From: Bacillota bacterium
GTDB taxonomy: Bacteria > Bacillota > Clostridia > Peptostreptococcales > Anaerovoracaceae
Direction of reading: 5' to 3'
Assembly: GCA_029006195.1 (NCBI GenBank)
Contig: JAQXGH010000001.1
Location: 1-64,000 of the forward strand
Length of the DNA: 64,000 nt
Shown here: one piece after another, positions 1 to 8,101 of the stretch
Position numbering within the stretch: the first letter of the stretch is position 1
Layout of the letters: every line of letters begins with the position of its first letter
Position numbers and translations under genes: made by a program
The notes under the pieces: generated by a model
What the model was told of the DNA's origin: nothing
Seen by the model: the letters and a program-made list of their open reading frames with translations, nothing else
The model's database searches: none

Positions 1-116
1 TGCGGTGACTATAGCGAGGAGGCCACACCTGTTCCCATACCGAACACAGAAGTTAAGCTCCTTAGCGCTGATGATACTTGGTGGGCGACCGCCTGGGAAA
101 GCAAGACGTTGCCGCT
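1..116 (+). rRNA. rrf: 5S ribosomal RNA
   Basis: The sequence has the conserved 5S core (CCATACCGAACACAGAAG followed by TTAAGCTC). Bases 2-9 (GCGGTGAC) pair with 108-115 (GTTGCCGC), closing helix I, so the gene is essentially complete at the window start. It is the last rRNA of an operon whose 16S and 23S genes lie to the left. A tRNA follows after about 6 bases. Confidence 0.95.
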
Positions 117-122
117 TATTTT

Positions 123-197
123 GGTCCTATGGTCAAGCGGTTAAGACACCGCCCTTTCACGGCGGTAACCCGGGTTCGATTCCCGGTAGGATCACCA
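123..197 (+). tRNA. tRNA-Glu (anticodon UUC)
   Basis: A full cloverleaf can be drawn. The acceptor GGTCCTA (123-129) pairs with TAGGATC (187-193), including one G-T pair. The anticodon loop CTTTCAC gives anticodon TTC, the T loop reads GGTTCGATTCC, and the 3' CCA is encoded at 195-197. It lies directly behind 5S rRNA and is probably cotranscribed with the rRNA operon. Confidence 0.96.
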
Positions 198-202
198 AAA
201 TT

Positions 203-232
203 AAAGACCTGGAGATTTTCTCCAGGTCTTTT
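203..232 (+). terminator. Terminator of the rRNA/tRNA-Glu operon
   Basis: A 13-bp perfect stem (203-215 with 219-231) has a TTT loop and ends in a T run. It closes the 5S-tRNA unit. Confidence 0.9.
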
Positions 233-348
233 AATTCTACTGGAAGCATTTGACCGGGATCGGACAAGTGCACCTATCTAATAGGCATATAAGCGATAAT
301 ATATGGTATAATAAATCTCGTAAATTTTAGGCATAAAGGTAGAACAGA

Positions 349-1014
349 TTGATTAAGGCAATTATATTTGACATGGACGGCGTACTTATTGATAGTGAGC
401 CGTTACACACTAAGGCGGTTGCGGATGTTCTTAGAGAAATGGGCTACGAACCGGATGAGATATTAAAGAAGTACCGAGTAGGGGCTAGAAGTTATGGTAA
501 AACCTGGGCGGATATAAAGGAAGAGCTTGGGCTGGCGATGCCGCTTGAGGAAATTACCAGAAGGCAGTTCGAGTATTCTTATGAAATGTTTGAGGAAGTT
601 GAGCTTTTTGAGATAGAAGGTGCTACTCAAATTATTGAGAAGGCGAAGGAGCTGGGTTTCGCAGTAGCAGTTGGATCTTCTGCACCGGTTAGACTTATCA
701 ATATTATTCTGAGGAAGCTTGGGATGATGGATCTGATTGAGACTTACTGCGGAGTCGAGTATGTTAAGACACCGAAGCCTGCGCCGGATATCTATGAATG
801 GGTGGCAAAAGATTTAAAACTCCAACCGCAAGAATGTATGGTTATTGAGGATTCTCCTACGGGAATTAAGTCTGCCAAGGCTGCAGGCATGTTCGCTATG
901 GGAATCATGGGATCCGGATATACCAGAGAAGAGCTGGCTCAGGCCGATATAATTGTCGAAGATTTCGAGGAAGCTACTAAGTTTATATGTGATGAAATAA
1001 GAAAGGATATTTAA
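349..1014 (+). CDS. HAD-superfamily phosphatase, beta-phosphoglucomutase-like
   Basis: This 221-aa cytosolic hydrolase belongs to the HAD subfamily I phosphatases/phosphomutases. Motif I is FDMDGV near residues 7-12 (nucleophile Asp and acid/base Asp), motif II is VGSSAP near 108-113, the Lys is in VKTPKPAPD, and the acidic motif is IEDSPTGI. An alpha-helical cap fills residues 15-85, as in beta-phosphoglucomutase and sugar-phosphate phosphatases. The start is TTG at 349, chosen because MIKAIIFDMDG is the usual family N terminus and AAAGGT lies just upstream; no in-frame ATG fits. A TATAAT at 307-312 may be the -10 box. The next gene starts 2 bases after the stop, so the two are likely cotranscribed. 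The substrate cannot be told from sequence. Confidence 0.85.
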   Translation: MIKAIIFDMDGVLIDSEPLHTKAVADVLREMGYEPDEILKKYRVGARSYGKTWADIKEELGLAMPLEEITRRQFEYSYEMFEEVELFEIEGATQIIEKAKELGFAVAVGSSAPVRLINIILRKLGMMDLIETYCGVEYVKTPKPAPDIYEWVAKDLKLQPQECMVIEDSPTGIKSAKAAGMFAMGIMGSGYTREELAQADIIVEDFEEATKFICDEIRKDI

Positions 1015-1015
1015 G

Positions 1016-1402
1016 ATGGAAGCTGGAATCAAGAATGTTAAAGAAATAATGGTAAGTGAAGCTAATAGCGCTAAGACTATGGGCAGCGGTACTCTGGATG
1101 TTTTCGCAACTCCTGCAATGATCGCGCTTATGGAAGGCTGCTCATTTGAAAGCGTTGCTGATCAGCTGGAAGAAGGCGCTGGTACTGTAGGCATTTCACT
1201 GGACGTTAAGCATGTAGCTGCTACACCACTGGGAATGAAGGTTAGATGTGAAAGCGAACTGATAAAGGTTGATGGACGTATCCTTACTTTTGAAGTTAAG
1301 GCGTATGATGAAAAGGGTCTTATCGGCGAAGGAACACATGAAAGATGCATTATCTATAACGAAAAGTTCCAGAATAAGGCGAATGCTAAGTTGGAAAAGT
1401 AA
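1016..1402 (+). CDS. Hotdog thioesterase, FlK-like
   Basis: This 128-aa protein has the single hotdog domain of the fluoroacetyl-CoA thioesterase-like family. The motif FATPAMIALMEG supplies the family's Thr and Glu, and His in VKHVAATP matches the third catalytic residue of FlK. Family members hydrolyse acyl-CoA thioesters; most are not specific for fluoroacetyl-CoA, so the true substrate is unknown. The ATG is 2 bases after the HAD gene stop, and AAAGGATATT upstream can serve as ribosome binding site. Confidence 0.8.
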   Translation: MEAGIKNVKEIMVSEANSAKTMGSGTLDVFATPAMIALMEGCSFESVADQLEEGAGTVGISLDVKHVAATPLGMKVRCESELIKVDGRILTFEVKAYDEKGLIGEGTHERCIIYNEKFQNKANAKLEK

Positions 1403-1420
1403 AAAATCTTTGTGAAAAAT

Positions 1421-1450
1421 TTGGCAGAGTTCTGATTTTTACTAGCTAAT
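1421..1450 (+). promoter_or_regulatory. Possible promoter of the orphan RNA
   Basis: TTGGCA (1421-1426) and GCTAAT (1445-1450) are 18 bp apart and would start a transcript near 1457, ahead of the structured region. The -10 is a 4/6 match, so this is weak. Confidence 0.3.
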
Positions 1451-1456
1451 GGGCAA

Positions 1457-1602
1457 AAAATTTGCTATCATATTGCCAGTTAGGGGTATTTAGAACGGAT
1501 GTAACGGAGGAAGGAATACTTATTCCTGACCCGTTATGTCACGGGCTCTGTAAATATATGAAGGTTAGAGGAAGTCATATTAATATGACTTCCCTTTTTT
1601 AT
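1457..1602 (+). ncRNA. Orphan structured RNA ending in an intrinsic terminator
   Basis: No ORF is convincing here, but nested pairings are visible. TATTTA (1487-1492) pairs with TAAATA (1551-1556), GTAACGG (1501-1507) with CCGTTAT (1531-1537), and AGGAA (1512-1516) with TTCCT (1523-1527). A strong terminator hairpin follows at 1570-1600. The SulP gene downstream has its own good promoter after the terminator (1632-1660), so this region is either a separate small RNA or a prematurely terminated leader. I could not match it to a riboswitch class I know. The 5' end is inferred. Confidence 0.45.
1570..1600 (+). terminator. Intrinsic terminator of the orphan RNA
   Basis: GGAAGTCATAT (1570-1580) pairs with ATATGACTTCC (1583-1593), and six T follow at 1595-1600. 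Confidence 0.88.
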
Positions 1603-1631
1603 GCATAAATAAAAAGATAGCAAACTTGTAA

Positions 1632-1660
1632 TTGAAAAACCCTTGGTAAGTAACTATAAT
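1632..1660 (+). promoter_or_regulatory. Sigma-A promoter of the SulP gene
   Basis: TTGAAA (1632-1637) and a perfect TATAAT (1655-1660) are 17 bp apart. Transcription would start near 1667, which excludes an upstream GTG/TTG start and supports the ATG at 1706. Confidence 0.85.
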
Positions 1661-1705
1661 ATGGAGTTAGACAAAATAGGATTACATTATAAACAGGAGA
1701 CAGAA

Positions 1706-3349
1706 ATGAATTTGGTTGCAAATTTTAAGAATGATCTTAAAAGGGAATTTAAGGGTTATAACAAGAGCCGATTTACTAAGGACGTAATGTCAGGTATAAC
1801 AGTTGCTGCTGTAGCTTTACCGCTGGCGCTGGCGTTTGGTGTCAGCTCTGGTGCGACTGCGGCGGCAGGTCTGGTAACTGCTGTAATTGGTGGACTTATT
1901 ATGAGTTTCTTTTCTGGAGCTTCTTTCCAGATTTCAGGTCCGACAGGTGCGATGACCGCTGTACTTGTAACATTAGCGGCTAAGTATGGAATGCAGGGTA
2001 TTTTGATTGCCAGCTTTATTGCAGGCATTTTCCTTGTGATTGCTGGTTTTTGTAAGTTAGGCCGTGTAATATATCTGATTCCATCATCAGTAATGACTGG
2101 TTTTACATCAGGCATTGCGGTTATTATCGCGCTTGGTCAGCTGGACAATTTCTTTGGCATTAAGTCCCAGGGTTCACTGGCTATAACAAAATTCATTTCA
2201 TATTTTACTATGGGATTCCACCCAAATATACAGGCTATGGCTGTTGGAATTGGTGTAATAATTCTTATGGTCATTTGGCCAAAGAAACTGAATGAGAAAA
2301 TTCCTTCATCACTGGCATCAATCGTTTTAGTTGCGATTCTGGTTCAGTTTGTAGATCTTAATGTAGATGTTATTGGAGATATTCCTAGAACACTTTTATT
2401 AGAAGATCACCTTTCATTCGCTAGCTTAAACCTTGGAGTAATGAAGGGAATGCTGGCTCCAGCATTTACTATTGCTGCTCTTTGCATGGTAGAGAGTTTA
2501 TTATGCGGTGCTTCAGCAGGTAAGATGAAGGATGAAGAAATGGATGCGGATAGAGAACTTATCGCGCAGGGTATCGGTAATATGGTTATTCCGATCTTCG
2601 GCGGTGTTCCTGCAACAGCTGCTATTGCTCGTACTAGCGTAGCCATCAAGTCAGGCTGTGAAACTAGACTCACAGGTATTATTCATTCTCTGATTCTTCT
2701 GCTGTCAATGTTCGTACTTGCACCAGTTATGTCAGATATTCCACTTTCAGCTCTGGCAGGAGTACTTATCGTAACAGCATGGAGAATGAATGACTTCGCA
2801 AACATTAAGTATATCTTTGGTCACAAGTTCAAGTCAGGTATGATCAAGTTCATTGTTACACTGGCTGCAACAGTTTGCCTCGACCTCACAGAAGCTATTA
2901 TTATCGGTGTTATTATTTCCGCTCTGCTGGTATTCTTTAATATTTCAAATATCGATATTTCAGTTAGAAGCGTTGATGATAAGAGACTCGAAGAAGTTGG
3001 AATCGAAGTACCATATTCATCAGAAGATATTAAGGTAGCTTATCTGACAGGTATCATATTCTTCGCAGTAGTTGATAAACTTCAGAAGGAACTGAGAAGA
3101 CAGGAGAAGAATACTAAGGTATTGATTCTTTCGATGAGAGGTGTACCGTCAATTGACCTGTCTGGTGTTCAGGCAATAACAGAACTTATTGCATTTATGC
3201 AGGAACACGGTACTAAGGTATACATTACAAGTGCTCAGCCAGCCGTTCTGGAAAAAATGCGTAGAGGCGGCGTTATTGATATGATCGGTGAAGAAAATGT
3301 ATATAAGAGTGCTGAGTATGCAATTGAAGAAGCTTATGAAGAGTTGTAG
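1706..3349 (+). CDS. SulP-family anion transporter with STAS domain
   Basis: This is a 547-aa inner-membrane permease of the SLC26/SulP family, which carries sulfate, bicarbonate or other anions. The N-terminal part has many hydrophobic segments, including the family signature region around ALPLALAFGVSSGAT and QISGPTGAMTAVLV. The C-terminal ~110 residues form a cytosolic STAS domain (VLILSMRGVPSIDLSGVQAI). The start at 1706 is set by AGGAGA at 1695-1700 and by the promoter position. The substrate cannot be assigned from sequence; no carbonic anhydrase or sulfate-assimilation gene is adjacent. Confidence 0.92.
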   Translation: MNLVANFKNDLKREFKGYNKSRFTKDVMSGITVAAVALPLALAFGVSSGATAAAGLVTAVIGGLIMSFFSGASFQISGPTGAMTAVLVTLAAKYGMQGILIASFIAGIFLVIAGFCKLGRVIYLIPSSVMTGFTSGIAVIIALGQLDNFFGIKSQGSLAITKFISYFTMGFHPNIQAMAVGIGVIILMVIWPKKLNEKIPSSLASIVLVAILVQFVDLNVDVIGDIPRTLLLEDHLSFASLNLGVMKGMLAPAFTIAALCMVESLLCGASAGKMKDEEMDADRELIAQGIGNMVIPIFGGVPATAAIARTSVAIKSGCETRLTGIIHSLILLLSMFVLAPVMSDIPLSALAGVLIVTAWRMNDFANIKYIFGHKFKSGMIKFIVTLAATVCLDLTEAIIIGVIISALLVFFNISNIDISVRSVDDKRLEEVGIEVPYSSEDIKVAYLTGIIFFAVVDKLQKELRRQEKNTKVLILSMRGVPSIDLSGVQAITELIAFMQEHGTKVYITSAQPAVLEKMRRGGVIDMIGEENVYKSAEYAIEEAYEEL

Positions 3350-3373
3350 AATTTAAAAGACTAGAATTATGAA

Positions 3374-3399
3374 GGGCAGCAATAATTTCATTGCTGCCC
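3374..3399 (+). terminator. Hairpin after the SulP gene
   Basis: GGGCAGCAAT (3374-3383) and ATTGCTGCCC (3390-3399) form a perfect 10-bp stem. The T tract behind it is weak, so partial read-through into the peptidase gene is possible. Confidence 0.6.
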
Positions 3400-3427
3400 A
3401 CATTTACATACAGGGAGGCTGAGAGTT

Positions 3428-5290
3428 TTGAAAAAGTTTGGAATCAGAATATTATTAGCAGCGATTTTAGTTACATTGATTTCTGTTGTTAATGTACCGG
3501 CTAATTCTGCTTCTGCACTAACTCTTGATAAGAAGCATGCGGCCGTGGTCATTGACATTGATGACGGTATTAATTACGTTGTAAGAAAAAAGTTTGACGG
3601 AAGTGGAGCAATTGTTAAGCCGAAGCAGGAGAATACATATGTACTTGCTAAGGGGCTATATAGCCTTTGCATTAAGCAGGAGGGCTATTATCAGTCAAAA
3701 CAGGCTTTCTTTGTCAGCTCTGCAGACCTTAAAAAAGAGAAGGTGATCCAGGCAGATCCTCAGCTTATGGCAGGAAGAGGAAATGAGCCGACTGGCGAGT
3801 TTTTTAGATGGAATCCAGAAGTGGAGCAGAATTTCTACTCGGACGATGTGGCGGCAGGTGAACCTATCGATACACCGTCACTTGATCCTGCAAAGGCTGC
3901 AAACGAATATGTAAATTCCGATGAGAGAATTGCTTATCTGACTGATGCTGTGGCAAAGTCAGATAATCTCTACATGTTTTTCATAGATGAGAAGACGCCG
4001 GTGATATTCTTTACTTCAGAGGATCTTAACGGTGCTGGCAGCTTAGAAGAGGCTGCTGAAATATTCGCGGCAAGCGATAAGCTCAAAATGTATCTGCAGT
4101 GCGAGATCCACGGCAATGAGCCTGTTGGCGGTGAAGCGGGAATGTATTTCGTTTCAAGGCTTGCAGGACAGCTGGGAGAATCCATCAAGCCTAATATGGA
4201 TATGTATATCACACCGTGTCTTAACACTTCAGGGCATGAAGCTTTTGCACGAATAAATGAAGACGGCATTGATATGAATAGAGACAATATGCAGGTGAAG
4301 AGCGCTAAAATGAGAGCGGTTCACGGGCTCTTTAATATCATTATGCCTGAAGTCGCTGTGGACTGTCATGAGTCACACTACGAAGATATCGTGAGCTCGG
4401 CGGGCAAGATTTCACACCTGGATGACGTTAAGGTGCGCGGAATCGAGAATACTAACACTGCAGCTGATATCAGAAAGATTACTGCGCAGCTTACAGAAGA
4501 CGCTATTGCTGATGGCAATGAAGCGGGACTTAGAACATATTATTACAATTCGTCAGTTAACAGCACAACATCGAGAGGCTACTATGGTTTGTATAATACA
4601 TGCTCGATGATCATTGAATCCATCGGCCTCAGATCGGGAAAGGATCATTTGGCAAGAAGGGTGTATTCCCAGTATGTTGTGACAAAGAGCCTTGTAGAAA
4701 ATGTGGCGGATAATGCAGCTTCGATAAAGGAAATGGTGGCGGCAGATAGAGCGCAGGTTGTCGAAAAAGGCAAGGTTTATTCAAAGAGCAATAAATTTGT
4801 TTTGAAACATGGCCTGGGGCTGACGCTGAAATCATATAGACCGGTTGTGAATATTTACGGCAACGTTGTGAGCAATGGTCAGGTAGGCAAAAGGTCATAT
4901 AGTAAGGTGCTTAAGACGAGAGCGCTTCCTACAGCTTATGTAATTCCAAAGAATGCGAAGAATGCTGAAGCGGTTGCTACGGCTTTGAGATATAACGGTG
5001 TGCAGGTTTTGGAACTTCGCGAAGGTACTGCGATTAAGGTTGCGCAGACTAGCGGAAAGAGATCCGCGGCTAAGGTTGGCAGGGCGAAAAACAAGGTGTT
5101 CGCAGATGGTGCGTATGCGATTCCAATGGATCAGGTCGGCGCTAAACTTGCGGCTGCTTCGCTGGAACCGGACGTATACGACAGCAATAAGGAAAATAAA
5201 ACAGAAACTCTGTCCTATATGATGAACATAAAAGATCTTTTTAGATATTTTGATGCAAATCCTACAGAATCTTTATCCGAGTGGCTGTAG
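3428..5290 (+). CDS. Secreted M14-family zinc carboxypeptidase
   Basis: This is a 620-aa exported metallopeptidase. Residues 1-30 are a Sec signal peptide (KK start, hydrophobic core, cut near SASA). The M14 zinc site is visible: HGNE gives His228 and Glu231, DCHE gives His314, and MIIES gives the candidate catalytic Glu397. NEDGIDMNRDNM resembles the substrate-binding Asn-Arg segment. The last ~180 residues match nothing I recognise. The start is TTG at 3428 after GGGAGGCTGAGAG (family signal-peptide pattern MKK). Exported M14 enzymes trim peptides or peptidoglycan stems; which one is not clear here. Confidence 0.85.
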   Translation: MKKFGIRILLAAILVTLISVVNVPANSASALTLDKKHAAVVIDIDDGINYVVRKKFDGSGAIVKPKQENTYVLAKGLYSLCIKQEGYYQSKQAFFVSSADLKKEKVIQADPQLMAGRGNEPTGEFFRWNPEVEQNFYSDDVAAGEPIDTPSLDPAKAANEYVNSDERIAYLTDAVAKSDNLYMFFIDEKTPVIFFTSEDLNGAGSLEEAAEIFAASDKLKMYLQCEIHGNEPVGGEAGMYFVSRLAGQLGESIKPNMDMYITPCLNTSGHEAFARINEDGIDMNRDNMQVKSAKMRAVHGLFNIIMPEVAVDCHESHYEDIVSSAGKISHLDDVKVRGIENTNTAADIRKITAQLTEDAIADGNEAGLRTYYYNSSVNSTTSRGYYGLYNTCSMIIESIGLRSGKDHLARRVYSQYVVTKSLVENVADNAASIKEMVAADRAQVVEKGKVYSKSNKFVLKHGLGLTLKSYRPVVNIYGNVVSNGQVGKRSYSKVLKTRALPTAYVIPKNAKNAEAVATALRYNGVQVLELREGTAIKVAQTSGKRSAAKVGRAKNKVFADGAYAIPMDQVGAKLAAASLEPDVYDSNKENKTETLSYMMNIKDLFRYFDANPTESLSEWL

Positions 5291-5356
5291 TATTTTTAAG
5301 TAAAAATGGTTATAATAAAATATAAGTTATAAGGAAAAATAGGAGGAATGTGGTAT

Positions 5357-7105
5357 ATGAAAAAGAAAATTTTAGCATTGCTGATGACAATGGCAATGGT
5401 AGTGACATTTATTCCAACATTCGCATTCGCAGCTGAAGGACCTGAAGGGGACGAAGGCGTACAGGCAACTACTAAGACTCCTGCCTACAGCGAAATCACT
5501 GTTTATGACGAAGAGTATGCGAATATTTATCGTGTTTACTCAACAAATCCTGATGTGAAAATAAAGGGTTATGAAGGAGTAACTTATGATGCAGATACCA
5601 ACACTATGACAATCAATAACGTTAACATCGAAAATATGGTTCTGCAGATTTACGAAATGGGAGATTGTACAGTAAATGTTGTTGGTGCTAACAAGATTGC
5701 AGAAATCGATGTTCACAACACTAATACAGAGGAAATCCCAACTATCACTTTCGCAGGTGAAGGTACTATTACTTCAAACTTAATCAGTGTAGATAGAGAA
5801 AACCTGACTCTTGAATGTGGCAAAGTAACTGTAACAAACAATTATGGTTTATATGACGAAAAGAGCGAAGTAGAAGAATGCTGCATCAATGTTAGTGGTT
5901 TTGATCCATATGACATGCCAGAATTCGATGAACTGATGAACTTTGATATTGACGATGAAGTTCTTCTGGATAACGTTGTTTTAAAAATGAATTGCCCTGT
6001 ATCAGTTTCATGTAAGCATTCATTTGACGGATGCGTTGGCGTACTGGTTGAAACTGGTGGTGTTCCAGATATCCAGCTCGCAGATGGAAGCAAGTTTAAG
6101 GAAAGCGGTCTTGATACAAGAGATTACAGTTATACATACAAGGAAGACTTATATAACGCTTTAACAGACAGCCGTGATGCTGGTGAATGGACTTATAACT
6201 GCACAACAATCGGTAAGAAGGGCGCATCAGCTAAGTATAAGAGCTACGTTAAGGACGAAGTAGATGACGGACAGTTTGATTACTACAGTGAAGACTTCGC
6301 TTACAACAAGTATGTTTCAAGATCATTCAATCTTTATCAGCAGCCTTATTTCGATGAAGTCGGTAGGGATGTATACTGCTATAGCGAACCATTCATAAAC
6401 AAGATCAACAAGGCAACAGGTACAGTTAAGTGGTCATCATCAGCTAAGACTGTTGCTAAGGTTGACGAAGAAGGTAATGTAACTCCTCTGAAGGCTGGTA
6501 AGGCAACAATCACAGCTAAGGTTGACGGTAAGAAGTATTCTTATAAGGTGAGAGTAATGAAGCCTGAACTGTCAGCTACAAAGCTTTCCCTCGAAAAGGG
6601 CGGCACTACTGAAACTCTGACAGTAACTGGTGGTACTGATCCTACAACTTGGACTACTTCATCAGCAGCAATCGCAACAGTTGATGAAAACGGCGTTGTT
6701 AAAACAGGCGATAAGCTGGGAACAGCAACAATCACAGCTAAGAGAAACGGTTACAAGATCACTTGTAAGGTAACTGTAGTAAGCACATATGAAAATCATC
6801 CTGTTTTCAACTTTGGCGATTACTACACAAAGACTGAACTGACATCAGCAGAAACAGTTGACGGTGTTCAGAGCTACACTTATTCAAAGGCTACAAGCGC
6901 TAACGCAACAGCTTACGGCAAGAAGCTGGTAGCTGCAGGCTTCAAGGAAGATAAGTCAGGCAACATTAAGCCAAGAGAAAACACTAAGAAGAGAGTAGCT
7001 AGAGTTTATAAGATGGCAATCTCAGATACAGAAACTTGTGTTGTTTACTTCCTGTGGACAAACGATAAGACAATGAATATCCAGGTTTGGGATATGGCAA
7101 ATTAA
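5357..7105 (+). CDS. Secreted protein with two Big_2-like Ig domains
   Basis: This is a 582-aa exported protein with a signal peptide of ~26 residues (MKKKILALLMTM...AFAAEG). The middle region (roughly residues 30-340) is Asp/Glu/Asn-rich with short beta-type repeats and no domain I can name. Two tandem bacterial Ig-like group 2 repeats lie near 345-395 (AKVDEEGNVTPLKAGKATIT) and 398-470 (ATVDENGVVKTGDKLGTATI). The C-terminal ~100 residues may be a further small domain. There is no LPXTG or wall anchor, so it is likely released or held non-covalently. AGGAGG at 5341-5346 fits the ATG at 5357, not the nearer ATG at 5348. TATAAT at 5311-5316 may be its -10 box. Confidence 0.8.
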   Translation: MKKKILALLMTMAMVVTFIPTFAFAAEGPEGDEGVQATTKTPAYSEITVYDEEYANIYRVYSTNPDVKIKGYEGVTYDADTNTMTINNVNIENMVLQIYEMGDCTVNVVGANKIAEIDVHNTNTEEIPTITFAGEGTITSNLISVDRENLTLECGKVTVTNNYGLYDEKSEVEECCINVSGFDPYDMPEFDELMNFDIDDEVLLDNVVLKMNCPVSVSCKHSFDGCVGVLVETGGVPDIQLADGSKFKESGLDTRDYSYTYKEDLYNALTDSRDAGEWTYNCTTIGKKGASAKYKSYVKDEVDDGQFDYYSEDFAYNKYVSRSFNLYQQPYFDEVGRDVYCYSEPFINKINKATGTVKWSSSAKTVAKVDEEGNVTPLKAGKATITAKVDGKKYSYKVRVMKPELSATKLSLEKGGTTETLTVTGGTDPTTWTTSSAAIATVDENGVVKTGDKLGTATITAKRNGYKITCKVTVVSTYENHPVFNFGDYYTKTELTSAETVDGVQSYTYSKATSANATAYGKKLVAAGFKEDKSGNIKPRENTKKRVARVYKMAISDTETCVVYFLWTNDKTMNIQVWDMAN

Positions 7106-7110
7106 GCTTT

Positions 7111-7143
7111 GGTGCTGACCGTGGTGCTGACCGTGGTGTTAAC
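7111..7143. repeat. 12-bp tandem repeat
   Basis: GGTGCTGACCGT occurs twice in tandem (7111-7122, 7123-7134) and a diverged third copy, GGTGTTAAC, runs into the inverted-repeat array that follows. Confidence 0.85.
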
Positions 7144-7330
7144 TAAATATGGGCTGTTTTTACAAAATGGTTAGTTCTCGTGAAGTTTGTTAACCAAATA
7201 TAGGGCTAATCGTTGAAATGGTTAATGCTGCTTCTGTGATGATTAACCAAAAGCTACAAATCCTGCGATTTATGGTTAGCGATTTAGATGGCGATTAACT
7301 ATTTATGAAAAAGAGGCGTTTTTTGGTTAG
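7139..7330. repeat. Array of four 36-37 bp inverted-repeat units
   Basis: Units lie at 7139-7174, 7190-7225, 7243-7279 and 7295-7330, separated by 15, 17 and 15 bp (period 51-53 bp). Each begins TTAACYA and ends TGGTTAR, so the ends of a unit are inverted copies, while the 20-odd interior bases differ between units. A fifth unit of the same length lies alone at 56850-56885. There is no cas gene, and the repeated parts are the ends and not the interior, so this is not a CRISPR array. Confidence 0.8.
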
Positions 7331-7376
7331 TCCGCAGCCCTCTCGGGTTCAAGTTCCTTCGATTTGTACATATAAT

Positions 7377-7406
7377 AAAATAGACATCCGAATGGATGTC
7401 TATTTT
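7377..7406 (-). terminator. Terminator of tRNA-Leu
   Basis: AAAATAGACATCC (7377-7389) pairs perfectly with GGATGTCTATTTT (7394-7406) around a GAAT loop. The stem ends in T on both strands; it lies just 3' of the minus-strand tRNA. Confidence 0.85.
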
Positions 7407-7411
7407 GTTAT

Positions 7412-7494
7412 TGGTGCGCCCAGAGGGACTTGAACCCCCACGCTCTCGCACTAGTACCTAAAACTAGCGTGTCTGCCAATTCCACCATAGGCGC
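7412..7494 (-). tRNA. tRNA-Leu (anticodon UAG)
   Basis: Read on the minus strand, acceptor GCGCCTA pairs with TGGGCGC, and discriminator A and an encoded CCA follow. The anticodon arm CTAGT-TTTAGGT-ACTAG gives anticodon TAG, decoding CUA. The long variable arm and the T loop GTTCAAGTC are typical of class II tRNA-Leu. Confidence 0.95.
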
Positions 7495-7627
7495 ACATTT
7501 AGTACTTTGCTAGTTTACCAAATTTAGGATATTAAATCAATATGAGATTTGAAGATTTATGGCCTTAGGCTTATAATAGTTAGTATGGTTTAACGCCACG
7601 CGATAAGAATTCACAGGAGAGCACGAG

Positions 7628-8095
7628 ATGAAGGTATTAGTTAGCGCCTGTCTTTTGGGCGAAAATTGTAAATATAACGGCGGCAACAATAGAGACGAGG
7701 GGATTTTGAAGTGCATAGAGGGGCACGAGGTGATTTCGGTGTGCCCGGAAGTTCTTGGCGGCCTGCCGGTTCCTAGGATCCCCTGCGAAATAAAGGACGG
7801 CATCGTTATAAATAAAGAGGGCGAAGTTAAAGATAAAGAGTTTAGAGCGGGAGCGGCTAAGGCCTTTGAAATTGCAAAGGCTAAAAACATCGACTGCGCG
7901 ATTCTGCAGGCGAGAAGCCCGAACTGCGGATGCCGTGAAATATATGACGGTACTTTTAGTAAGAATAAAATCAAGGGGCATGGAATATTCGCAGGGCTCT
8001 TAATGGATGCTGGTTTCACGGTGTTTGATTCTGAAGAAATTGATGAAAGCACTGTTTTGGATGATATAATAGTAAGCACAAAGCAGGAAGGATAA
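7628..8095 (+). CDS. DUF523 family protein
   Basis: This 155-aa cytosolic protein has the DUF523 (YbbK-like) pattern. It starts with VSACLLGENCKYNGGNN, then has CPEVLGGLPVPRIPCEI, and ends with AILQARSPNCGCREIYDGTF. The conserved cysteines (Cys in SACLLG, NCKY, CPEV, SPNCGC) suggest a metal- or Fe-S-related role, but the family's function is not established. AGGAGAGCACGAG precedes the ATG. mnmA starts 6 bases after its stop and its ribosome binding site lies in the end of this gene, so the two are an operon. The link to tRNA thiolation is only contextual. Confidence 0.85.
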   Translation: MKVLVSACLLGENCKYNGGNNRDEGILKCIEGHEVISVCPEVLGGLPVPRIPCEIKDGIVINKEGEVKDKEFRAGAAKAFEIAKAKNIDCAILQARSPNCGCREIYDGTFSKNKIKGHGIFAGLLMDAGFTVFDSEEIDESTVLDDIIVSTKQEG

Positions 8096-8101
8096 AGATA
8101 T

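Noticed and set aside
1643-1705. Upstream start for the SulP gene
   Set aside because: The promoter (-10 at 1655-1660) lies inside it, so it would not be transcribed; ATG 1706 has AGGAGA.
7139-7330. CRISPR-like array
   Set aside because: Only the ends of each unit are conserved, the gaps are 15-17 bp, unit interiors differ, and no cas gene is present.
7331-7370. Fragment of a second tRNA (GGGTTCAAGTTCC resembles a T arm)
   Set aside because: No matching T stem, acceptor stem or anticodon arm can be drawn; a 13-base resemblance is not enough.
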